From: Stenocarpella maydis
Taxonomy: Eukaryota > Ascomycota > Sordariomycetes > Diaporthales > Diaporthaceae
DNA: 64,000 bases
Assembly (NCBI GenBank): GCA_002270565.1
Contig: NQMI01000012.1
Coordinates: 449,921 to 513,920, forward strand
Direction of reading: 5' to 3'
Below, piece after piece: positions 12,186-24,573 of this stretch (the first letter of the stretch is position 1; each line of letters opens with the position of its first letter). A model generated the notes under the pieces. The model saw nothing but the letters and a program-made list of their open reading frames with translations. It had not been told where the DNA came from and searched no databases. Both the position numbers and the translations under genes were made by a program.

Positions 12186-13074
12186 CTTTGAATCTTTGAA
12201 CACGATTTGCAATTTTGTGCTGGTTGGTGCAGATCAGGAGCCAGCAGTGTGCCTCTATAAATATTTGAGCATTACCATCGCCATCCTTGCAAACCTTGGG
12301 AGTCGAAACCTACGATTTCTTTGTATTGCAGATTTCTGTTGTCACCACGGACGTCGTGTTCCGTGGGGACGAACATGGCTCTTGGCGCGAGATAAGGCGG
12401 CCTAGAAGGGTTCATGTTGTCCGCCTGGACGGTCGATCCTCGTGAGCTGGAGCGCGGACGCTCCGTTATATATTGTTCAAGACGGGGCGCCGTGCGTGTC
12501 CGTAAATGTTCCGCCAATGGCGTCGGGACATGGAGGACTTGTGCGGCACACGCGTCCACCAATTATTGCCAAAGTCAATTGTGAGGCTGTTAACTACCAG
12601 GATCCCAACGACCATTGTTCTAAGTATTTGTGTTTGAATTTTTTCAGATTGCATAAGTGGGAACCGGTATGGCCAGGGTACCCGAGGTCCTTGAGTGATT
12701 CTTGCATGGGCAGGCAGCTTCCTGTCACAGCAGCTTTCCGCTAGTATTTTGTAGTGTCAACTAGTCTATCACCACTTGCAACATCGGGAGCAGTTGAGAA
12801 GAACATCTACACATGTCAGCACCAAATACGAACGTCGTCAACAAGGTATGAAACGAAGCAGCTCTAGAGAGGCGTGACAGCAGATTGCAGTCACACAGGT
12901 CTCATGTCTTAGCTCTAGTCTCCTGTTGATTTCTATACTTCACTTTGGGAATGCAGAGCGAGAGACCCAAGTGAGACGTGGCCTCACACCGCTACACTAA
13001 AACATAAGGAACCAAAAATTCAGAATTCTCCAGAATCACTCTGGGCAATACAGTGTAGCCTAGGTAACCATAGG
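12186..13074. other. Spacer with original AA9 promoter and a possible decayed secreted-protein fragment
   Basis: Just outside the foldback element a TATA-like AATATTTATAGAGG (minus strand, about 12270-12255) sits where the AA9 core promoter would have been before insertion. On the minus strand at about 12440-12560 one frame reads CPDAIGGTFTDTHGA followed by stops; this resembles the start of fungal PAN/apple-like extracellular domains, but similarity is short and the assignment is weak. No intact gene is seen. Confidence 0.35.
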
Positions 13075-13553
13075 TGTCAGGATCTATTGTGCCACCTGAG
13101 CAGGAACCCTAGTGCTAAGGCTTGGTAACGAACTTTGCTAACAGAACTCTATTAGGGAACTCCGCTAATGCGCTGTGTAAAGGCAATAAATATATAACAG
13201 AGCAGTAGAAGCTTTATTTATGAAAAAGGTAAAGTACAATAGCTAAAGAATAAGGAAAGTAAGGGCAAGTTTAGTTATATTAATCTCTATAAATATGCTG
13301 CTCTTATACTACTATTTCGCTGCTTAGCTGCTATATACACCTATTTATTCTATTTATATTTAATAACCCTTACACTAGGTGTATAGCTGTGTCGTTACAC
13401 CAGACCGCTTAGGACGGTATCCTACACTGCTACCAGTTGGCACTATAGAACACTACCTAGGTATAGAATAGGGAACAAAAATGCTAGGATTCTCTAGAAG
13501 CGGTTCTAGAGAATTTAGTCTAGCTTATGTGGTCATGCCGTCACACCGCTCAG
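13075..13553 (-). repeat. LTR-like relic
   Basis: On the minus strand the stretch opens TGTGACGGCATGACC at 13553 and closes with CCTGACA at 13075, giving the TG...CA ends usual for LTRs. Inside lie a TATA-like TATAAGAGC (about 13309-13301) and an AATAAA (about 13216), as in LTR promoters and polyadenylation signals. No matching five-base target duplication is seen at these borders, and an inner TGTAACGACA at about 13399 could be an alternative start, so borders are tentative. No internal coding region accompanies it. Confidence 0.4.
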
Positions 13554-14127
13554 GAAATGTCTTTTCCCGTCACGAATGAGGCTCAGGGCAATCGCTTCCA
13601 AGGTTGTCCCATCAATCTCGAAGAAAACATTCATGAACCGCAGGACATGCCAGTGTCCATTAGGCCAATTTGCTGATAAACACAAAGTACTATTCTTGAA
13701 TGAATTAATTCATTTGCAGGTCAAAATAATGCCATCAAGGTGTAAAATGATTTAATTGTTAGTCAGTATCTAGGTACTGTGACGGGACGGCTGTATATAT
13801 TGCTTGGGAGTTCCAGCCCGTTGGTTGGCTCAACTGGCTATTAGATCACTCATAGGACGTTGCCAAGCAGTACAAACTATGTGTCAGGTACCTCCTTTGT
13901 GCTTTAGGACATAAGGATATGATTTAACCCTATCCCTTTGCAGCTGAGTAGAAGTCGATGATCTGAAGGATCTGGTGTTAGGAACTGACCACCTGGGTAT
14001 CCATGGGATTCCTCGGGCATGCTTGACGACTCATCCTGCCTCGCACTCACACTATCCGGGTATCTGTCGTATGCTATTATTAACAGTTTATATATCATAA
14101 TCATTGCTTGTCTGAGGTAAATCATTG

Positions 14128-16223
14128 ATGGCTCCTACAGAGGGAAGGCCATCCTCCATATACGCCCCCCTTCACCGAGCTCGCAAGGAGATACGACTCC
14201 TTGAGATTGTGTCAGTGGAGCCCGAGATAGCATTCAAGATTCATGTCGTCTCTCTGCTTCATGAGCCCATATTTACTGCTCTGTCCTATATGTGGGGCTA
14301 CCCCCCGACTTGGACGGATGTCATCGTTGACGGAGCCAAAGTCCCCGTGACGGAAAATCTCGCAAATGCTATCCAAGACATCTATCACCATTGGGCTGAG
14401 CAGTGCTCGAAAAGAAGCCTGGAATAAATGAGGTTGTGGGAAGACGCTTTATGTATCAACCAGCAGGATGTGGTCGAAGAAGGGTTTCAAGTTCCGCTAA
14501 TGCGTGAAATCTATTCCGGGGCTGAAGAGGTGCTTTCGTGGCTGGGAAAGGCCGACAAGGTCACCGTATCGGCTTTCAATGCACTCCAGCGCATATATGT
14601 TGGGGTCTCAGTATTGAAAAATAACGAACTTACCGACCTCCGATGGATGAAAAGCCACCCTGGCCTATGTAATGGCTACGAGACGGACCCTCGTGGTCCG
14701 TGGCTCGGAATCGTCGAGCTCATGCATGGCCCTTACTGGAGCCGTGTGTGGATATTCCAGGAGCTATACCTCGCGCGGTCTTTTCTACTCATGAGCGGCT
14801 GTAGCATTCTCAATTTCGACTGTCTCAAATCGATCCAGGAATGGCACGAGTCTGCCATCCTCGGTCAGTCATCTCGGCCCAGTTACATCAATCCCGACAC
14901 TTGGGCCTACCTACAGAATCAGCGCGGGATATTTGAAAGCGTCTCTGCCGTCGGGCAGGCCAAAGAGATAATTCACAATGGGCTACGCCACCAGCCACAC
15001 ATCATCGGTATTCCGAAGGGCAAGCTGAGCTATGATGCCATCATATTCTATAATAAAGTTGAGACACATGCACTCCTTATGTGGATCATGGCCGGTGTCA
15101 TTGAATCTACAGATCCAAAAGACTCAATTTACGCTCTGCTCGGCGTTTCAGGCCTTACGATCGAGCCGGATTACACGGCAGAGAAATCACCAGCTGAAGT
15201 GTACCTCGATTTTCTCAGACTCTGGCAAGACTGCTGCTCGATGATTCACCCATACTGTCCAAATGATGCGAAGTCAGGGGATCCTGGACCTCTGGTTCCT
15301 GATCTTTGCCGGGGTTGATTCAGAAAACAATGCGAAGCCTGTGACAGGGCTTCCTTGGTGGGCACCAAATTTTCCTGCGATAGCTTCCCGATATGAGAGT
15401 AGCTGGTCATATTTAGCAAGCTCACTGAGTCAATTTCCCGTCGGCGAGGAACTGTTTGTGGGTACTTCGGGACACTGGCACATTGACGGGATTAAACTCC
15501 GTTGTCCCACTCTTGTCATCGACGAGATTTCTCAGGTCGGCCCGATAGTTGATGTAGTGAACGAGGACATCATTCGGTGGACTCTGGACTCGTTGAGCCA
15601 GCAATTGAAGTAACCGACAGGGTATCACTCGGCAATCGCTATGCACAGGGTGTTGATAGGTCAACACTTTGACGAGGATCTCAGTAACATGGCTCTACCA
15701 ACTCTCGAAGAAGCCTTTGGACTCATTTGCTCGTTTCTTGTGCAGACTCTCCGCTCAAGTCCCTATCAGACCCAGGGCCCGGGGTGGCTTACCAACATGG
15801 AAACTTTGGTACACAGCCTCTTGCTAAGCCTTGGCCGGCAAGGCCACTCCGATATCTTATGGAAAGGACTACACCACCGTGCGAATGGCAAAGACGCACA
15901 TATCCATCCAAATGTGGCTGATCTGCTTTGGCATAGAAGCTCTTGAGGCCACGCGCCACCAGCTCTTGCTATCAGTGTCAACCTCGGGAGGCGATAGGGT
16001 GTCCCAAACCAAGAAGGGGTACTTTGGCCGGTTCCCGTCATATACACGCGAGGGCGACGTTGTTTGTCTTCTGAAAGGGTATGGCGGGCCCGTCGTACTC
16101 AGGAGGGTTAGCAATTGTTTTGTCTTTGTTGGCTCAGCATTCATCCTCGAGCCTCTTGGTGGGAGGTCTGAGGTGGAAATTGAGATTATCAAGTTAAGCA
16201 TTGCGGTCTGCGAAATTTGGTGA
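14128..16223 (+). pseudogene. HET-domain (heterokaryon incompatibility) gene, two stops and two frame breaks
   Basis: HET proteins trigger cell death after fusion of incompatible hyphae. The N-terminal HET signature is clear: FTALSYMWG, then RLWEDALCINQQD, REIYSGAEEVLSWLG, WSRVWIFQEL, DSIYALLGVSG; the C-terminal half has LPWWAPNFP and TREGDVVCLLKGYGGPVVLR followed by FVFVGSAFI, the usual end of these proteins. The first block is closed by TAA at 14425-14427, exactly where the residue before the LWEDALCINQ box is expected; the frame continues after it. The frame must shift by +1 between about 15262 and 15318, TAA interrupts again at 15611-15613, and a further +1 shift falls between about 15860 and 15945. 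Both stops fit CAA to TAA, a RIP-type change. The start at 14128 (second of two adjacent ATGs) is arbitrary. Confidence 0.88.
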
Positions 16224-17594
16224 TGAGATTCGGTTTTTGGAAGCCAAATGGCTATGGCCTGAGTGACGGATATGCTAGTGTACTCTTCGTTTTCGTGGGC
16301 GCGAATACCTAGGTACTCATAAGAGTCCTCTTTCGAGTGCCGCCCACCACAACTACGATAATTACTAAGTAAGCCCGTTGATGCTCTTGGCCAGCTGTAC
16401 ACCTCCCACGCATTAAAGATAGCCTAGACTCTATAGATAATAGAGTTGCTGCCAGGCCCGAGCACTCATTCCCTTTCAGAAATGCCGCCTCCTTCACTTC
16501 TCTGGCAGACGCCGGACATCTGGACGAACGTTTGGCCATGAAGGACAAAATGGTTGAATGCAATTTTTCTTCTAAATTTGCACCATCTTTCACAAACTTC
16601 AATACAAACCCCGATCGAAGTGGCCCTAACTTTCTGCGTTTCGCGACACAGCGTGCAGACAAGATGTTTCGCCGCCCAACCCATGACGACTTCATTAATT
16701 CTGTCGGCACCATGGACGAGACCACGCGTGTGCAAGCTGGTTACGACCCCTTTTGACCACCTTTACGTAGATGATTCAGACGACTCTCATGGTACTATGG
16801 ATGGTATTATGGTTTGTTTCGCCTCGGTCGATGCTACTCGGCGCCTGGGCCGAGCCCTCTGGGAGCCTCGTACCAGCGTCATGGCCCACGGGCCCACGCA
16901 ACCTCTCCTGGGGCCGCTACACAAGTCCCCACAAGAGTTGTCCAAACCCAGTCGGCCCGAGGAGGACGGACGGAGGGTGCAGCCGCGCAACGCTCTGAGC
17001 ACACATCCTCAGCCACGGCGGCTACGAGGGGCCGTACCGCCCGAGCAGCCAGGTCAGTGCGGTTTGCCCTGCGCCGCAACCCGGAAGGCATGGTGTGCGT
17101 GGGAGGCCTGAACCGTGGCGACCTCAGGCCCCATCGCCTACAGGGGGTGGCGGACCAGCTGATCGCGAACCTCGAAGAGATCAAGAACTGGGAGCAGTCC
17201 AGCCGTCACGGCTTCTCAAGGACCAGGAGGCTACTGACAAGCGCGGACAGCAAAGCATACAGAGAATGACTTTCATTTTCACTGAGTGCTTTCCTACACG
17301 TATGTGATTTGTAGCTGTGGCAGAGCAAAAGCATGTCGACGACAACAAGTACAACAAGTTGGGAGACTTGGGAGAGGTGCCAAGTAATTAACAACTTTGT
17401 CTGTTGGCTAGCTCTGCCCATCATTTGACTCTCTAGTAAGGCCACCATGACCTTGCGCCCGTAGCGAACGTTGCAATGCATTTTTATCAGTACCAGAGAC
17501 AGGATGAGAACACGACAATTGAGAGCAAACATGCTTTGTAAATAACAACGACACAAACCTATCCTGGTATCGTAGCCCTTGCACAAACCCCCAA
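16224..17594. other. Spacer between HET pseudogene and MATE gene
   Basis: An open frame at 16814-17269 (+) is Arg/Ala-rich with a more protein-like end (residues reading VRFALRRNPEGMVCVGGL and a helical tail) but matches no family I know. I see no clear gene. The right end should contain the 3' UTR of the MATE gene. Confidence 0.35.
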
Positions 17595-19665
17595 TCAGGC
17601 ATTCTCGTTCCTGCGCTCGGCCTCCTTGGCCGACTGCTCCCAGTCGCAGCGGACGAGGTAACAGAGCTCGACGGAGCTGACGAGGGCGAGCCCGACGGTG
17701 ACGCCGAGCCAGAGGCCCTCGAGCCTCCACCCCAGGCCGAAGGCGGTGCCGAGGGCGAGCGGCAGAGCGACGAGGTAGTAGGCCGCGAGGTTAGCATATC
17801 CGCCAAACTCCTGCTTGCCAACGCCGCGAAGGAGGCCGTGCGATATGGCTGCGAGGCAGTCAAAGAACTGCATCACGGCGCAGACGGGCATCGTCTCTGC
17901 CACCAGGTCAATGACTTCGCTATCCGGCGTGAATAGCAGAGGCAGCTGATAGCGCAGGGTCGAGAGTATCGTAACGTTGAGGACACCGACCAGGCAGCCA
18001 GCGCAGAAGGCAACCTTTGCACAGGTCTTGGAGGCATCGACCAGGCCTGCGCCAATGAGATTGGCCACGCGTGTCGAGGAGGCGATGGCAATCGGAAAAG
18101 GGATCTGGAACGTCGTGGATGTGATGGTCATGAGAATAGACTGAGCGGCTAGGTATGTCGAGCCGAACTGGCCGGTTGCAAGGGTCAAGATCTCGAAGGC
18201 GAACCATTCTGCCTCAACCATGATCATGCCTGGAATGGAGAGGCGGATCATCGGGCCTAATTAGGGGGTCAGTCAATACGAGGCTGCTCACATGAGTGCA
18301 GGGCTGGAGGACTCACCCCAGTTCGCCAGCGCGCGCTTGCTGAATCCACCCCAGCATTGTTTCCCGTCCACGAAGTAGACGTACAGGAACAGGAGCGTTG
18401 GTAGCATGTTCTGAGTGATCACAACCGAGATAGGCGCTCCGACGAACCCCAGACCGAGATGCCACACAAAAAACCAGTTCAAGAAGGCATTAAGGGGCGC
18501 GGCGATAAGCAGTACATAAGTCGTTGCCTGGAAGAGACCCTGCGCCTGTACAAAACGCTTGCCGCCTTCGAAGATGATAAAGGCCGGAACACCGAGAAGG
18601 TAGATTTTCAGGTACATGCCGGCCAGCTCCGCAGAGCGGTACTCTGGGATCATCATTGCCAAAATCTCGGTCGAGAACATCCAGAGGGCGATGAGCGGCA
18701 GGAAGAGGAGCATCAGGAAGCAGATCATGCGCTGGATCTGCAAGCCTACGAGGTGCTTGTGCCCCGACCCATATGCCTGAGCGCAGAGTGTGTCCAAGCT
18801 CGTGCATAACCCTTGGAAAGGGGCTGAGCAGGTGATGTTGGCAGTCATTGTCGCCACTACAAACATGTCAGCCAGTGTTCCAGGGCTCAATGGTTCATAT
18901 CAACTTACAACTGATGGCACCCAGCTCGATTTTACCAATGCGACCGACCGCGAATATACTGGCGACGTTGATTGAGTACTGTAAAAGGAACGTCACGATC
19001 AAAGATCTCGAGTAGACTGCGATTGTCTTGGCCTCTCTCTGCCACGTCGTCTTGAGTTTCCCCGAGGCGACTGCGGCCCCCCACTGCTCGTTCAGCAGCC
19101 CATCCGCCTCCGGAGGGATCTCGCCAGTCTGACTGATCTGAGCCAGCAGCGGCGCCGTCTCGGACACCACCCGCGACAGAGGCGCATCCTCTTCCTCCTC
19201 GCTTGCGAGGGAGACCTTGGTGGAGAACAATCTCTTGTAGACCCGGCGCGCGAGCGACTCCTTCCCGGGCACCGGATGCTTTGGCGGGAGGATATGGTTG
19301 TCCCTCAGGAGACTGAGCTCCTCGTTCCTAGATTGCTCCCGCTCACCATGCGTGAGCATGGTAGACGTACCACCACTTGGCCCCAGGGCCGGCCGAGTGG
19401 TGCCGTACGCTATCGCGCTAGGCCTGCGATACATGGCGGGGCCATGGGGCTCCCCGTCTGAAAGGTCATCGCCGAAGGTTGAGTTCAGATCATCCTCGCA
19501 TTCGGAGTCCTCCTCAAGATCCCGCCTCAGAGCTTCCTGAGCGATTGGTGAGCCGGCGTGGAATGAGGCTGCCAGGGATGACGCAAAGTCGTGAGCATGA
19601 GCATGAGATGGTGGATTCGGCTGGTTGCTGTCATTGCCGGTCGGGATAGGCTTGCTTCCGGCCAT
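17595..19665 (-). CDS. MATE-family efflux transporter
   Basis: Multidrug and toxin extrusion (MATE) transporter, expected to export organic cations or metabolites using an ion gradient across the plasma or vacuolar membrane. Exons 19665-18909, 18856-18317 and 18256-17595 (introns of 52 and 60 nt with GTAAGT and GTGAGT donors) encode 652 residues. The first about 220 residues are a hydrophilic, acidic, Ser-rich cytosolic extension common in fungal members (compare yeast Erc1-type proteins). Twelve hydrophobic segments follow in two MatE halves; recognisable pieces are ITCSAPFQGLCTSLDTLCAQ in the first half and SIPGMIMVEAEWFAFEILTL with GLLRGVGKQEFGGYANLAAY in the second. It ends in a short charged tail. 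The neighbour on the right is the divergent DUF202 gene, 1.66 kb away. Confidence 0.92.
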
Positions 19666-21327
19666 ATTCCCTGCCCTTGGGAGCCCTTCAGACTCGGTCG
19701 AAGAATATGTATGATATGTGGTTGACGCGACACCAAGAGCTATGTTATTTATTTATTTTTTTTCTGGGCCGGGAACTAAAAGCGGGGGTGCCCAGGTTTA
19801 TTACCACGGAGGGGGTTCGCCACTGGGCAACAAGGACTTGGGAGGGAGACCGGATGTAACCAGCGGGGGCCAAGAGCCAGAGTGGGTTTGAACAGCTCGG
19901 AACAGTGAGCTAACAGAAATATCGAGAAGAACAAATTAGATCCTGGCAGCCAGCAGGGCTGAAAGACAAGCAGCTCAAAAAGGGCGGAGGCCACGATGTA
20001 AACGGGAGTGCGTTGTGTAGAGTGGAGGGAAAGTTGGTGGTTAAGATATGACATGAAGAGGGAATAAGTCACCGCTTACACCAGAGTTGGAGCTAGTGTA
20101 AGATATCGGATTGGGAAGGTATATGCACGCAGGGAAATGCAATGCAACGTAAATGCGCAAAGGCGATACAGGAGAGCGGATGATACCGTAATCCATGCAT
20201 GCCATGCATTTATGAACAAGAGAGATCCATGATCGCCTTCGCTTCAACGTTCTGCAGTGGGGCGGGGTAGATGGCTAGCTCTCGTCCAAGCTGAATTGGA
20301 TGTGCGGGCTAGCAGCTAGCTGATGTTATCTGTGCAGCCATCTCACCGCGTCACCTGGGCGCATGTTGCCGGTGCCGGCCATTGAGAGAAGAGACGTCTG
20401 GAGTGTGCGACTATGCGACAGTAACCAACTGCACGGCAAGATTGGTTGCAGACATTTTCTGTGGTGACACATGTCTCTCGCTGCTCTCAGAGGACTCGCG
20501 CGCATGAAGTGGTGACGAGCTGACGAGATGAACTGGTAGCCCAAAATATGCCAATACGTAGCACAGCCTAGACTTGAGAGCTATAGACACTCGCAGTAGA
20601 AGATATGAGGCTTGATAGAAGCGGTCAAGAGGCTTGTGAGGCTTGATATTGGAGGAGCCATCTGGTCCGATATGCGACCACGATCACGCGGTCCAGCCTT
20701 GTTAAATAGGCCAGAGCCATTGGCCTATCACGAAGGACTGTGTCAGGGTTCCAGACTGGTTGACATCATCCCTTCTTCACCCCCAGCCTTGTCTACTACA
20801 ACAGCTAGCTTTTGTATAACAAACGATAGAGGAAATATGGGTTTTACTTTCACACTATGCAGATGGTGCGAAGACCAGGGCAAGTCAGGGCGAGAGAGGA
20901 TGAATATGATAAAACCACATATATGCCGCTCGGCCGGGCCTGCGACCTGCCGACCCGAGCGACACCCGCTATCGGGAACGGCTATCAATGTCCATACCTA
21001 CTTGCCATCTTAGCCCACCCCAAAGCGCCACCCGCACGCGATAACCACGACGCAAAGCGCAATCACACTGCCAGCTGGATAATTACATAGTGAAAGCCCA
21101 GATATATCATCGATCCTGACCGAAAATTCTCATTCTGACGCTGAGTCTCCCAGTTTCCCGGCATGAGGCTGTGCCATCCGGACGCGACCCGCCCCCGACT
21201 TATTGACCCTTGATTGTCCAGCCGACCATTTCTGGATCGACCGAGCTCTCTATCCCGGACAGCCCCTCACCAAATCATCTGTACGGACGCCTCCAACCTT
21301 GCGCCATCCTCTGAGGCGGATCTCACC
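19666..21327. other. 1.66 kb divergent promoter region
   Basis: Spacer between the MATE gene and the DUF202 gene. No coding frame of note and no RNA gene recognised. It should contain both promoters. Confidence 0.5.
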
Positions 21328-21500
21328 ATGGCTGAGATCCGCGACGAAGAAGATGGCACACTCTGCGGCGTGAGCTGCTGTGCAGCCCTCAAGGACCTCA
21401 GGAAGCCCATCGATGTCGATGACCTCTTCGACTCGGGGTATTACTAGTAAGTTTCTATGTGAGCCATTGCTCACTTACACACGTACAGCCAAGTACTAGG

Positions 21501-21544
<44 letters not shown>

Positions 21545-22294
21545 TACACGCAGACAAGCCTATATATATGTACTCACGTATCCGCCACATCGAATCTCAC
21601 CACTAATCTCCACACCCTACACTCAGCGACTCCAGCAGCCCCTCCGCCGGCGGCGGCGCCAGGTCGGCCTCCTTCTTCGCCTGGCCCTTCCTGGGCCCCC
21701 TCCTCTTCGAGAACCAGGCCTCGGACGCCCGCGACCACTGCGCCAACGAGCGCACCTTCCTCAGCTACCTGCGCCTGTCCGTCTACATGGCCATTGTCGC
21801 CGTCGCCATCGTGTTATCCTTCCACCTCAAGTCCCGGCCCTCACCCGCCGAGCTGCGCATGGCGAAGCCCCTGGGCCTCGTCTTCTGGGCGCTCAGTGTC
21901 GCATGCCTGTTGGTCGGCCTGGGGAACTATATCCGTGGGTTCAAGATACCCTCCTTATTTTCTCTATTGCCCACCATCACTTTTGCCCCCTTGTCCTCTT
22001 ACAAGATGTCACGAGACGGTGGCTTGGAGAACACGATGCTGATATGACGGTTCTTGGTAGAAACGGTAAATAAATACAGCCGGAAGGCTGCCATAGTGCA
22101 GAGTGGTATCAAAACACAGCTGGTGAGTCTCGCCCGGAGCTCATCCCTCCTCTTAAGTCAAAACGAAATTGGTCAGTGGTCGTCCTGACACCAACATCTG
22201 CTAGACCATGGGTATCGTGTCCTTGTGCATCATCGCCACCTGTGTCACCCTGCTGGTCATCAACAAGATGAGCCAGGGAGAAGGCAGCAACTAG
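21328..22294 (+). CDS. DUF202-domain small membrane protein
   Basis: Small integral membrane protein of the DUF202 (YidH-like) family, whose biochemical role is not established; fungal relatives include the membrane module of vacuolar transporter chaperones. Four exons give 192 residues: 21328-21446, 21627-21934, 22061-22122 and 22205-22294, all with GT-AG borders and continuous phase. The diagnostic stretch is HCANERTFLSYLRLSVYMAI (exon 2), followed by two further hydrophobic segments (GLVFWALSVACLLVGLGNY and GIVSLCIIATCVTLLVINK), giving three helices. NKYSRKAAIVQSGIKTQ between helices 2 and 3 matches the usual charged loop. Intron 1 (180 nt) is unusually long for the window because it contains a (CA)20 microsatellite. 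The ATG at 21328 (ACCATGG context) was chosen over upstream frame extension. Confidence 0.88.
21503..21542. repeat. (AC)20 microsatellite in intron 1 of the DUF202 gene
   Basis: Uninterrupted AC dinucleotide repeat lying wholly inside the first intron, between donor 21447 and acceptor 21626. Length variation here would not change the protein. Confidence 0.95.
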
Positions 22295-22504
22295 GTCAGG
22301 ATCTGCCAAGAAAAAAAAGGTTCCTCGGAAATGAAACCGAACAAGACCTTGAAAAATGCCAATGCCAACGCTGGTCACCATCCCACGCTTATGTAAAGTG
22401 GGATGCGCGGGTCCTGTGAGGTATATACAATGTGTCAAGTAAAATTCGTCCATTGCTCCTGAACGCCAAGGCCGACGGATCCAGAAGCGCCTCACTAGGA
22501 ATAT

Positions 22505-24573
22505 CTATACCCCGTCGTCGCCCTTGCAGTACAAGTCCTTTGCAGACTGTTCTGGCACGGCCGCCAGGCCTGTCCTACACCCTCCGACCATGCGCTTGAA
22601 CCCAGCCGCATACTTGATCGCATCCTCGTTCAGATTCTCCATCGATATCCGGTTGTTGTCCCAGGAGAGCATAGTCATGTCGTCGAGACGCGTTAGGCCA
22701 CCGTCAACAGGGACACCGCCCCGCAGGTTAGCGTGTCGAAGGATGACTTCATCCTTATCGCCGTGATGAGCATTCGACTTGTCGTTCTCGTACTCCTCGG
22801 GTCTCTGGTACAGCTCACCATGAGTGGTTGCCAGATTTGCCGCGAGCTCTCGTCCCGGATAGACGGTCATATATCCGCGGGCCCGGCAAAGTTGGAGGGC
22901 GTGCTCCAGCCACGAGGGGTAATCCTTGCTGACCGACTTCTCGGCCAGAAGAGCTGGTGTGCTCTGGAACCCATGTTGCGCTTCAAATAGCTGCGAGACG
23001 AATCCATGTAGCTCAGCCCACCTTTCCCCCAGGAAGAGTGCTGCGTTGCTGTTTGGCGCTTGCCAGAGGAATCCGGCTGAATGGCTGGAGCTCGCGACAC
23101 CAAGCTCGGCTCCATCACGTCCCTCAGCCTGTCCCGTTGGTGGAACAAAGGGCGCTGAGCCATCGAGGATCTTATTGGGCAAGTCGAGACTCAAGCTGAA
23201 CACTCTCTTGTCCCAAGCTTGGTAGATCGCAGGGCCCGAATAGCGGTATTCAAGAAGGGCGAACTTCAAATAATGGAAATAGTGAGGGGATAGCTCGACT
23301 TGAGGAGACAGCACCAGGACGTGGGAGAGGGCTGCATTCAAAGGCCAAAAGCCCTCGAGAAACCGTACCGAGCTCTCCTCTTCTGTGTTCCCGCGCCGCG
23401 ATATACGATGCCTGAGGGTCACCTGGTTTGGAATTGCCGGGTTAGAAGCTCTACGAGGTGGCCAGTGGAAGGTCTGGAGGTACTGGGCGGTTGGCGGGTC
23501 GATCTCCTCCGGAAGTTCGATAGTCAGATGGGGTACAGCACTCGCGGTGTAGTCAGCCTCTCGTAAGGACTTGAGCAGTCTTATCAAACTCCCTGACGCT
23601 CCTGCATGCGCATGAACTAGAATATCCACGCTGAACCGATTCCAATGTGATAGAGATTGCGCATCTAGTTTCGAGATCCAAGAGAGGCGGTCCACCGCGT
23701 GCCCAGGGAGCGCCACAATGGCTTGGCCAATCTCCATCTTGCTGGCTTGCTTCTGTAATGACCTGAGGAGTAGGGGTTCTTCGGCCTCAGAAGAATCGAC
23801 AAGTATTGCTTGGGGGTGCATATAATTGTTGATATGGTAGAGCGCTCGTTCGACTGATTTTGCAAATCTCTCGTCGGAAGATGTGCTGGGGAATTGGACG
23901 CGCGCATCTGCGGTTGGTCAAAAACCATGTCACATTTTTCGGGGGCATTCTGGTAGCTCCTACCATGAAATATGACATCGCAGCCCTTTCCGATACCATT
24001 CACAGCCCGCAGCTCCTCAATTTTAATATCATTCCTGCTCAGTAGCGCGAAGTGGACATAGGCTTTCAACTCCCTGCTCATCTTGCAGGCCAGTGGAAGG
24101 AGTGAGCTGGCGCTCCTCAAGCTTGCCGCGGCAAACAAGACATTCTTGTTGAGCGGTGAGCTGCCGTGGGTGATGCTTATCGCGGTTAAAGTCTCTGCGA
24201 GCTCCATGAACCTGACTGGGCCGTCATAGTGCCGGCTGGGAGGCCCCGTCTCGTTCTCATACTCGTCTGCCGTGTCGATTGCGCTGGGGGCCTGGGGCTT
24301 CAGGGCGGCAGGCGCGGGTGGTTCCTTTGCGATGGGATAGACAGGACGGCCGGTTCTTCTGGGCCCCAGGTCGGTGGGTATGTTGTGGATGAAGAGGTAG
24401 GCGGCAACAACAAATAAGGCCAGCAGGCCTAGGCGTTTGAGCGTCTTCCGGGGACTTACACGGGGCGCGGATTTCCAGCCGAGCGACAAGTTCCTCTTCC
24501 TGCCGCGCCTGACGTACAAGTCGTCGTCCTTTTTGTGGACCCCAAGCTCTGGGTCGACGGTGGCTGCTGGCAT
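22505..24573 (-). CDS. Fungal type II membrane glycosyltransferase (GT2-like, function unassigned)
   Basis: Exons 24573-23964 and 23907-22505, joined across a 56 nt intron with GTAGGA donor and CGCAG acceptor, give 670 residues. Residues about 46-64 form one transmembrane anchor (LGLLALFVVAAYLFIHNIP) after a basic Lys/Arg-rich cytosolic tail, then a Pro-rich stem, so the bulk is predicted to be lumenal in the Golgi or ER. The second exon contains WNRFSVDILVHAHAGASGSL and VLVLSPQVELSPHYFHYLKF, a pattern I associate with a conserved filamentous-fungal family annotated as glycosyltransferase 2-like; acceptor and donor sugars are unknown. The 3' end lies 210 bp from the end of the DUF202 gene, the two genes being convergent. 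Confidence 0.75.

Noticed and set aside
16814..17269. 151-codon frame upstream of the MATE gene
   Set aside because: Arg/Ala-rich with no family match, no intron evidence and overlapping frames on both strands; insufficient to call a gene.
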